A DNA stretch of 15,937 bases, taken from positions 1 to 15,937 of the forward strand of contig DDQV01000134.1 of the NCBI GenBank assembly GCA_002342785.1, written 5' to 3'. The notes beneath the pieces are model-generated. The model saw only the letters and a list, made by a program, of their open reading frames with translations, did no database searches and was not told where the DNA came from. Made by a program: the position numbers and the translations under genes. Shown one piece after another: positions 1 through 5,378 of this stretch. This DNA is from Fusobacteriaceae bacterium UBA2433 (GTDB taxonomy: Bacteria > Fusobacteriota > Fusobacteriia > Fusobacteriales > Fusobacteriaceae). The number at the start of each line of letters is the position of its first letter. The first letter of the stretch is position 1.

Positions 1-123
1 TTAGGTTATCAAATGTGAAATTCCAATTGCTTATTATGAAACTTTTATATAAATTTATAATTTTTCTACTTACCTCTAAGGGCTATCTATTGCACTAATA
101 TTATATTTTTTTTGGTTCAAAAG

Positions 124-143
124 AAATATGGATATCCATATTT
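124..143. repeat. Perfect 20-bp palindrome
   Basis: The sequence AAATATGGATATCCATATTT is its own reverse complement. Flanking TGGTT on the left and AACCA on the right extend it as an imperfect inverted repeat with a few unmatched bases. It could be an operator or a cruciform-forming site. No neighbouring promoter makes a specific role clear. Confidence 0.6.
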
Positions 144-346
144 AAACCATCAGTAATTTTTATAGATAACTTATATAGAAAAAAGAAATAACAATTAAAA
201 AATTATTACTGCTCATTTATAAAAGTTTTACATTAATTTGTAGAGTTTACAAAAAACTTTCAATAGTTTCAAAAAATTATTTAAATTTTATCTACATTTA
301 TTTGACACTATCCTTGATTATACCAAGTTGATAATGGGGGATTTTT

Positions 347-421
347 ATGATATTAATGTTAAATTTTATTTTTAAAAATGTATTCAAAAATAATTTTTTA
401 ACAAATCGAATTGTAAAGTAA
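347..421 (+). CDS. Possible 24-codon small ORF
   Basis: An ATG at 347 follows a GGGGG run (336-340) by six bases, a plausible ribosome binding site, and the frame runs 24 codons to TAA. The peptide would be hydrophobic and basic (about MILMLNFIFKNVFK and then a polar, basic tail), 26 bases upstream of the next small gene. In DNA this AT-rich such frames arise by chance, so it may be only a leader or nothing at all. Confidence 0.2.
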   Translation: MILMLNFIFKNVFKNNFLTNRIVK

Positions 422-447
422 AAAAATATTTATTTAGGAGGTTACTT

Positions 448-600
448 ATGGAAAAAGAGTTAAATGAAAATTTAGAATTATCAACTGAATCTATTGACAA
501 TTTTATTGATTTCTTAGAAAGTCAAGAAGATTATTTGGATTGTGGTTTAGGTGCTTTTCATACTGACGATCATTCAAATTGGGAAAAAATTATAAAATGA
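448..600 (+). CDS. Small peptide, candidate RiPP precursor (50 aa)
   Basis: This gene was found by reading: AGGAGG lies at 436-441, six bases before the ATG at 448, and the frame ends with TGA at 598-600. The product has an acidic, probably helical N-terminal half (residues 1-30, rich in E, D, L, I, with the stretch IDNFIDFLESQEDYL) and a distinct C-terminal part beginning around residue 31, DCGLGAFHTDDHSNWEKIIK, with one Cys, two Gly, two His and one Trp. An acidic leader followed by a compositionally different C-terminus is typical of ribosomally made, modified peptides. A terminator-like hairpin directly follows, then a second gene start, as in many precursor-enzyme operons. I do not recognise the family. 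A Gly-to-Asp lasso ring (Gly33 to Asp40 or Asp41) is conceivable, but the usual Thr two residues before the core is missing. It could also be an unmodified signalling peptide. Confidence 0.55.
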   Translation: MEKELNENLELSTESIDNFIDFLESQEDYLDCGLGAFHTDDHSNWEKIIK

Positions 601-615
601 AATAAGATTATCAAG

Positions 616-655
616 AATAAGTTGGAGTTCAATATATTGTATCCAACTTATTTTT
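616..655 (+). terminator. Hairpin terminator or attenuator after peptide gene
   Basis: AATAAGTTGGA (616-626) pairs with TCCAACTTATT (642-652), an 11-bp stem, and an inner CAAT/ATTG pair (630-639) can stack within the loop. The stem is followed by TTT and an AT-rich tract. The next gene start is only about 15 bases further on, so partial read-through is likely. Confidence 0.75.
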
Positions 656-669
656 ATTAGGAGAATATT

Positions 670-786
670 ATGTTTAGAGATGATTTATATGATTATCCAG
701 TATTAAAATATACCATTGCAGATTTATTTCAATTTGTAGATTTAATATCTGATGTTAACAAAATGGTGGAAAAAAATTTGGCATGA
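670..786 (+). pseudogene. 5' fragment of an unknown gene, truncated by IS remnant
   Basis: An ATG at 670 follows AGGAG (659-663) at good spacing, and the frame gives 38 residues starting MFRDDLYDYPVLKYTIADLF before a TGA at 784-786. The last ten or so codons overlap sequence that, on the minus strand, is the end of an IS3-type transposase frame, so the authentic reading frame appears to stop near 770 and the rest of the gene is lost. It follows the candidate peptide gene through an attenuator-like hairpin, so it may have been a processing, export or immunity gene for that peptide. The remaining N-terminus does not match a family I recognise. Confidence 0.45.
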
Positions 787-1109
787 AATGACTCAATAAC
801 TGTATTATCATAACAATTACCTCTTCTACTCATAGACTGTTTCATTTTTAGCTGTTCAATCAACTTACAATAATCATTACTTATATATTGTGCTCCTTGA
901 TCGCTATGAATTATTGTTTCTAATTCAGGTTGCTCTTTTAAATAAGCTTTTTCTAGTGTATCTATTACAAGTTTCTTATCCATTGTATTCCTAATCTCAT
1001 AATGAACTATTTTTTTGCTCCACAAATCTAGGATACTACTTAAGTATAGCCATCCATCTTTTTTAATTCCCCAAAGAATTGTTTTTCCTAGCCAACTATA
1101 CCAAAGCCA
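729..1109 (-). pseudogene. IS3-family transposase (OrfB) remnant
   Basis: The minus-strand frame carries the core of an IS3/IS150-type DDE integrase domain: KDGWLYLSSILDLWSKKIVHYEI, then HSDQGAQYIS with the second catalytic Asp, then MSRRGNCYDNTVIESFHAKF with the catalytic Glu. The first catalytic Asp region (normally TDITYI) is altered, and an in-frame stop lies at 1110-1112. After ESFHAK the sequence no longer resembles the family, so the C-terminus is cut off near 770 although the frame stays open to 729. Intact OrfB proteins are about 280 residues; about 110 remain. No OrfA, clear terminal inverted repeats or target duplication were found. The element is dead. Confidence 0.85.
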
Positions 1110-1302
1110 CTATTATAACTTATTTTCCTTTATTTCATATCAAAAATCATACATTATTATTTTTGACCCTCTCATTTGCTTTTTAAGGTGCCTCTAAAAA
1201 CTTTCCCTTGTGTTTATACCTTTATAGTTATAAAAAAGCGAATAATAAAGCCTTTAAACCATTGGTATTATTGACGTTGAGAGGTGAAAAAATAAAAATC
1301 CT

Positions 1303-1373
1303 AGAAAAAAGCCTTAATGGTATCAGAAAAAGCCTTAAAGGTAGCGTAAGTAGCCTTATTTCCCTTAAAAAAT
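1303..1373. repeat. Three degenerate 21-bp direct repeats
   Basis: The hexamer GCCTTA occurs at 1311, 1332 and 1353, exactly 21 bases apart. The first two units agree over most of their length (GAAAAAAGCCTTAATGGTA and GAAAAAGCCTTAAAGGTA), while the third is more diverged. A GCCTTT at 1250 lies about three periods upstream. The spacing of two helical turns would suit protein binding, but iteron decay or remnants of a short coding repeat are equally possible. Confidence 0.5.
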
Positions 1374-1476
1374 ACAATAATTTACAGTATTTCAAGATAA
1401 TATCCTTAAAAATAGAAAATACTTTTTATATACTTTTTTTCACTTGTACTATTCTATTATTAGAATCAAATAAATA

Positions 1477-1510
1477 TGTTAAAATAGAGTATAAAAATAT
1501 TTATAGGAGA
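1477..1510 (+). promoter_or_regulatory. Extended -10 promoter and RBS for HD gene
   Basis: TG at 1477-1478 followed by one base and TAAAAT at 1480-1485 is an extended -10 element; a -35 match is weak. AGGAGA at 1505-1510 is the ribosome binding site, seven bases before the ATG. Confidence 0.5.
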
Positions 1511-1517
1511 GTCTAAG

Positions 1518-2162
1518 ATGGATAAAAAGTTAATTATAGAAAAAACTAAAGAGTTTGTTAGGGAAAAATTAGAAGGAGAAGGATCTGGACATGATTGGTG
1601 GCATATTGTAAGAGCCTATAATAATGCACTGGATATAGCTAAAAAAGAAAAAGAATTTTATGAAAAAGAAATAGATATTTTTGTAGTTGAATTGGGATCT
1701 TTACTTCATGATATAGCAGATCATAAATTTGGATATAGTGATGAAGATAGAAAAAATATTATTAGTAATTTTTTATTAAAGTTAGATGTAGAAAAAAAAA
1801 TAATAGATCATGTAGTTTATATAGCTAATAATATTTCATTTAAAGGTGGAAAAAATAAACATAAGATGGAGACTATCGAAGGTAAGATAGTTCAAGATGC
1901 AGATAGGATAGATGCCATTGGAGCCATAGGAATAGGAAGAACCTTTGCATATGGAGGATATAAAAAAAGAGTTATGTATGATCCTGAATGTAAATCTGAG
2001 ATAAAAGATAGGGAAGACACTATAAGTCATTTTTATGAAAAACTTTTATTATTAAAAGATAAAATGAATACTAAAACAGGAACTGAAAAAGCTCAGAATA
2101 GACATAGAGTAATGGAAGAATTTTTAGAGAATTTTTATTCTGAATGGAATGGAGAAAACTAA
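1518..2162 (+). CDS. HD-domain phosphohydrolase, YpgQ/YedJ type
   Basis: A 214-residue cytosolic metal-dependent phosphohydrolase. The HD-superfamily signature is present in order: HDWWHI at 25-30 (ligand His29), LLHDIAD at 62-68 (His64-Asp65), and QDADRIDAIGAIGIGR from 126 (Asp129). The length and the DADRIDAIGAIGIGR block match the YpgQ/YedJ group of one-domain HD hydrolases. B. subtilis YpgQ is reported as a nucleoside triphosphate pyrophosphohydrolase, so nucleotide clean-up is a reasonable inference, though the substrate is not readable from sequence. A good Shine-Dalgarno supports the start. It sits 83 bases before the cofactor cluster, which has its own promoter, so it is probably a separate transcription unit. 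Confidence 0.85.
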   Translation: MDKKLIIEKTKEFVREKLEGEGSGHDWWHIVRAYNNALDIAKKEKEFYEKEIDIFVVELGSLLHDIADHKFGYSDEDRKNIISNFLLKLDVEKKIIDHVVYIANNISFKGGKNKHKMETIEGKIVQDADRIDAIGAIGIGRTFAYGGYKKRVMYDPECKSEIKDREDTISHFYEKLLLLKDKMNTKTGTEKAQNRHRVMEEFLENFYSEWNGEN

Positions 2163-2169
2163 GAATAAT

Positions 2170-2198
2170 TTGATTTAGTTAAAGATGAGGTATATTAT
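2170..2198 (+). promoter_or_regulatory. Promoter of the cofactor cluster
   Basis: TTGATT at 2170-2175 and TATTAT at 2193-2198 are separated by 17 bases, a good housekeeping sigma match. The leader to the moaB start is only about 45 bases, too short for a molybdenum-cofactor riboswitch. Confidence 0.6.
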
Positions 2199-2245
2199 AT
2201 CTAATATTAATGGAGTATGTTGTTATCTTATAAAAAAGAGGTGAA

Positions 2246-2737
2246 ATGATGAGAGTAGGAATAATTTGTATGAGTGATAAAGGGTCTAAGGGAGAGAGGG
2301 AAGATCAGAGTACAAAAGTAATTATAGAGTGTGTAGAAAATTTTGGATATGAAGTTGTTATAAAACACCTTATTCCAGATGAGGAAGATATTATAGAAAA
2401 AAAATTATTAGAAGTTGTAGAAAGAAAAGATGTAGATTTAATTTTAACTACAGGTGGAACAGGATTTTCTCCAAGAGATGTAACACCAGAAGCAACTCTA
2501 CGAGTAATAGAAAGGTTGACACCTGGAATACCAGAAGCTATGAGAGCATTTAGTATGAAGATAACTAATCGTGGGATGTTATCTAGAGGTGTTGCAGGGA
2601 TTAGAAAAAATACTCTAATTATAAATCTTCCAGGAAGTCCTAAAGCAGTGAGAGAAATATTAGAATATATGTTAGAACCTATAGATCATGGATTGGAAAT
2701 TTTATTAAAAAAAACAGGAGACTGTGCTAGAAAGTAA
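2246..2737 (+). CDS. moaB: Molybdopterin adenylyltransferase (MogA/MoaB family)
   Basis: This enzyme activates molybdopterin by adenylation so that MoeA can insert the metal. The 163-residue single domain shows the family blocks SDKGSKGERED (10-20), LTTGGTGFSPRDVTPEAT (67-84) with the conserved Asp residues, LSRGVAGIR (112-120) and INLPGSPKAV (126-135). Two ATGs lie in tandem: the GAGG at 2238-2241 is seven bases from the second ATG (2249) and four from the first (2246), so the protein may begin one codon later. It heads the plus-strand cluster and is followed by a weak hairpin and then the tungstate transporter genes. MogA and MoaB are hard to separate by sequence; in organisms using tungsten the MoaB name is usual. 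Confidence 0.9.
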   Translation: MMRVGIICMSDKGSKGEREDQSTKVIIECVENFGYEVVIKHLIPDEEDIIEKKLLEVVERKDVDLILTTGGTGFSPRDVTPEATLRVIERLTPGIPEAMRAFSMKITNRGMLSRGVAGIRKNTLIINLPGSPKAVREILEYMLEPIDHGLEILLKKTGDCARK

Positions 2738-2764
2738 AAAAAAATCTTAACATAAAGATTTTTT
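2736..2764 (+). terminator. Weak hairpin between moaB and tupB
   Basis: AAAAATCTT (2740-2748) pairs with AAGATTTTT (2755-2763) around a six-base loop. The stem is almost all A-T, so it is more likely a partial attenuator or a processing site than a full stop between moaB and tupB. Confidence 0.4.
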
Positions 2765-2821
2765 ATAAAATAATATTTTAGGCCATTATTTATTGTGAAG
2801 TAAACTCAAAAAGGAAAAGAT

Positions 2822-3517
2822 ATGGATTATATATTAAATGGATTTATAAGGGCATTTCAACTGATAATATCTTTAGATAAAGAGTTATATGAAGTTATCT
2901 TTTTATCTATAGGAGTTGCCCTTGTATCAACAACAATAATTTCTGTGATTTTTATACCCTTGGGATTAAAATTAGGTTTAAAAAAATTTAAAGGGGAATT
3001 TTTTTTTGCTAGAACAATATTCTCTTTAATGGGTGTTCCCTCAGTAGTAGTAGGATTAGTTATAGCTTTGATGTTATCTAGAAATTCAGTATTTGGTTTT
3101 TTAGAATTACTATATACTCCTATAGCTATTATAATAGCCCAGTCATTTTTAATCCTACCCCTTTGTCTGAGTCTTACCTACACACTCAGTCGTTCAAAAG
3201 CACGAAAAATAAATAGAGTGGGAAAGATATTAGGTGGAAATAGAAAAGATAGATTATTTTTAATCTTGTCTGAATTAAAAAATGAACTTTTGATTATAGT
3301 TATAACTTGTTTTTCCCGTGCTATAACAGAAGTAGGAGCGGTGATGATTGTAGGAGGAAACCTTAAGGGTTCTACTAGAGTTATGACTACTTCTATATCT
3401 ATGTTAAATTCTATGGGAGATTATTCTAAAGGAATAGCATTAGGAATAATATTACTAGGGATTACATTTTTAATTAACAATTTCATATATGTTCATAAAA
3501 CTGAGGTGAAAGATTAA
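2822..3517 (+). CDS. tupB: Tungstate ABC transporter permease TupB
   Basis: An inner-membrane permease of 231 residues with about five hydrophobic helices (near 25-48, 63-85, 98-120, 154-170, 205-222). The cytoplasmic coupling loop lies around 133-150 (VGKILGGNRKDRLFLILSE), and the EVGAVMIVGGNLKGSTRVMTT block (170-190) is characteristic of the tungstate TupB family rather than ModB. It would pass tungstate, possibly molybdate, into the cytoplasm together with TupC. AAGGA at 2811-2815 marks the start. The binding-protein gene tupA that usually stands immediately upstream is missing; moaB is there instead. Confidence 0.88.
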   Translation: MDYILNGFIRAFQLIISLDKELYEVIFLSIGVALVSTTIISVIFIPLGLKLGLKKFKGEFFFARTIFSLMGVPSVVVGLVIALMLSRNSVFGFLELLYTPIAIIIAQSFLILPLCLSLTYTLSRSKARKINRVGKILGGNRKDRLFLILSELKNELLIIVITCFSRAITEVGAVMIVGGNLKGSTRVMTTSISMLNSMGDYSKGIALGIILLGITFLINNFIYVHKTEVKD

Positions 3518-3519
3518 TT

Positions 3520-4128
3520 ATGACAAAAGATATTAAAATTATAAAATTAAAGAAAAATTTTAATGACAAAAGAATTTTAGATATTTCAGAACTTATCTTT
3601 AAAAATAAAGAGATCAGTTATCTACTTGGAGAAAATGGAGCTGGAAAATCTACTTTATTAAATATATTAGCTAGGATAGATAAAGAATATCAAGGTAGGA
3701 TAGAAGATTCATTTTTATCAGATGAGATCTCACTAGTAGATGCAAATCCATATATGTTAAAGGGTAATGTCTATAAAAATATTGAATATCCATTGAAGAT
3801 AAGAAAAATAAAAAATATAGATAAAAAGATGACAACTCTTTTGGATATATTTAATTTAAATAAACTAAAAAATAAAGAGGCTTCTAAACTTTCTAGTGGA
3901 GAAACTCAAAAAGTTGCCATAGTAAGAGCTATGTCATTTTCCCCTAAGTTACTCATGTTAGATGAACCTACGGCAAATCTAGATAAACTAGCTAAACTAG
4001 AACTTATAGAAATTTTAAGAAGATATAATGAAAAAGGTAATACAATAATTGTTGTAACTCATGATCATAGTTTTTTTGAAAACTTAAAGGGAAAAAAAAT
4101 AATTTTGGAAAAATTAGAAGGGAAATAA
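3520..4128 (+). CDS. tupC: Tungstate ABC transporter ATPase TupC
   Basis: A compact 202-residue ABC ATPase that powers TupB. Walker A is GENGAGKST (37-45), the signature is LSSGE (124-128), Walker B is LLMLDEP (144-150), the D-loop region is ANLD (152-155) and the switch His is His181. The Q-loop is unusual: where most ABC ATPases have Gln two residues before a Pro, this protein reads LVDANPYML (72-80) and has no Gln. The gene starts two bases after the tupB stop, with its GAGGTGA ribosome site inside tupB, so the two are translationally linked. There is no C-terminal regulatory domain as in ModC. Confidence 0.87.
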   Translation: MTKDIKIIKLKKNFNDKRILDISELIFKNKEISYLLGENGAGKSTLLNILARIDKEYQGRIEDSFLSDEISLVDANPYMLKGNVYKNIEYPLKIRKIKNIDKKMTTLLDIFNLNKLKNKEASKLSSGETQKVAIVRAMSFSPKLLMLDEPTANLDKLAKLELIEILRRYNEKGNTIIVVTHDHSFFENLKGKKIILEKLEGK

Positions 4129-4142
4129 AAAGGAGTTAAAAT

Positions 4143-5363
4143 ATGAATTTTTTAAAAGTAACCGATATAAAAGATATAGAAAAATTAATTTTAAAAAAAA
4201 TACCAACTTTGAAAGGAAAAAAAGAGATCTGTAAATTAGAAGATTCCCTAGGAAGAATATTATATGAAGATATTAAAGCTATTTTAAATGTTCCAGAATT
4301 TAATAGATCTACAGTAGATGGATATGCAATAAAATCAAGAGAATCCTTTGGAGCATCTCAAGGTATCCCTGCATTTTTTACTTTAAAAGGTGAAGTTTTT
4401 ATGGGTGAAGATACATCTAAAAAATTAAATAGTGGAGAAGCAATATATGTTCCTACAGGTGCTATGATTCCAAATGGTGCAGACGCTATGATCATGATTG
4501 AATACTGTGAGATATTAGATGATACTTTACTTATCCACAAACCAGTGAGTAAGTTTGAAAATATAATGCTTATGGGAGAAGATGTAAAAGCAGGGGATAT
4601 TATTTTAAAAAAAGGTTCAACTATAACTCCAGAAAATGTAGGAGTCTTAGCATCTTTAGGGATATATGAACTACCTGTATTTAAAAAATTTACATTTTCT
4701 ATAATCTCTACAGGAGATGAGATAATAGGTGAGAAAGAAGAATATAAGATGGGGAAGATAAGGGATATAAATTCTTATACATTATCTTTAGCTATTCAAA
4801 AGTTTGGAATCGTCGTAGAAAAAAAAATAGTTAAAGATAATTTTGAAACTATATTAGAAGAGGTGAGAAGTTCTACAAAAAATTCAGATATAGTTTTAAT
4901 ATCTGGAGGAAGTTCTGCTGGAAATTATGATTATACTAGTAAGGTAATCTCCTTATTAGATGATGGGGAAGTATTTGTTCATGGGATCTCAATAAAACCA
5001 GGGAAACCTACAATTATTGGAAGATCAAAAGACAAACTTATCTTTGGTTTACCTGGACATCCAATCTCATCTATGGTTGTTTTTAATATTATTGTAAAAA
5101 AACTTATTGAAAGTTTATATCTACAAGAAGATAAAGATGATTTTTATTATGGAATTTTATCTCAAAATGTTCATTCTACCCCTGGAAGAACTACATATCA
5201 AATGATAAATAAAACTGTTGAAAATAATGAGATAATTATTAATCCTATCTTTGGAAAATCAGGGATGACAACTCTTATGACTAAATCTAATGGTTATATA
5301 ATATTAGAAAGTGATATAGAGGGATTAGAAAAAACAAGTAGAGTAAAGGTATACAAATTTTAG
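4143..5363 (+). CDS. moeA: Molybdopterin molybdenumtransferase MoeA
   Basis: Inserts molybdate or tungstate into adenylated molybdopterin in the cytosol. The 406-residue protein has the normal MoeA length and order: VPEFNRSTVDGYAI (50-63, with Asp59), VPTGAMIPNGADAMI (103-117), STGDEI (189-194), GKIRDINS (204-211), the MPT-binding ISGGSSAGNYDYT (253-265), IKPGKPT (284-290) and GLPGHPISS (302-310), ending in the small C-terminal beta domain. AAAGGAG precedes the ATG by a few bases. It lies 14 bases after tupC and 12 bases before a second moeA, so import and insertion genes share one transcript. The DIN in place of the common DSN is a minor change. Confidence 0.92.
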   Translation: MNFLKVTDIKDIEKLILKKIPTLKGKKEICKLEDSLGRILYEDIKAILNVPEFNRSTVDGYAIKSRESFGASQGIPAFFTLKGEVFMGEDTSKKLNSGEAIYVPTGAMIPNGADAMIMIEYCEILDDTLLIHKPVSKFENIMLMGEDVKAGDIILKKGSTITPENVGVLASLGIYELPVFKKFTFSIISTGDEIIGEKEEYKMGKIRDINSYTLSLAIQKFGIVVEKKIVKDNFETILEEVRSSTKNSDIVLISGGSSAGNYDYTSKVISLLDDGEVFVHGISIKPGKPTIIGRSKDKLIFGLPGHPISSMVVFNIIVKKLIESLYLQEDKDDFYYGILSQNVHSTPGRTTYQMINKTVENNEIIINPIFGKSGMTTLMTKSNGYIILESDIEGLEKTSRVKVYKF

Positions 5364-5378
5364 GAGGCGAAAAATTTG
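5362..5378 (+). promoter_or_regulatory. RBS that fixes a TTG start for the second moeA
   Basis: AGGAGG at 5362-5367 overlaps the TAG stop of the first moeA and is eight bases from TTG at 5376. No in-frame ATG lies nearby, and the TTG sits at ideal spacing, so initiation at TTG is well supported. Confidence 0.75.

Larger units (their letters stand above)
1..447. other. AT-rich intergenic region at left edge
   Basis: No convincing long coding frame is visible on either strand. The stretch holds a perfect 20-bp palindrome (124-143), a TTGACA hexamer at 302-307 without a well-spaced -10 box, and a possible 24-codon open frame at 347-421. It supplies the upstream region of the peptide gene that starts at 448. 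Nothing here shows what gene lies further left. Confidence 0.5.
1110..1517. other. Noncoding region between IS remnant and HD gene
   Basis: This 400-base stretch holds open frames (for example 1208-1516 plus) with no recognisable protein features and no ribosome binding site, so I do not call genes. It contains the 21-bp-spaced repeats and, at its right end, the promoter of the HD-domain gene. It is probably debris of the same accessory region that held the peptide gene and the IS. Confidence 0.5.

Noticed and set aside
448..600. Firm call as a lasso peptide precursor
   Set aside because: Gly33 with Asp40/Asp41 would fit an 8- or 9-residue ring, but the Thr expected two residues before the core is Asp and no B or C enzyme gene is present.
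1015..1197. 60-codon plus-strand open frame
   Set aside because: It lies antisense to the transposase remnant and reads as hydrophobic, low-complexity sequence without a Shine-Dalgarno.
1208..1516. 102-codon plus-strand open frame
   Set aside because: It has no ribosome binding site, no recognisable domain, low-complexity K/L/S/I composition, and overlaps the promoter and RBS of the HD gene. It is probably chance in AT-rich DNA or coding debris.
2199..2245. Molybdenum-cofactor riboswitch before moaB
   Set aside because: The leader is under 50 bases and lacks the required long structure.
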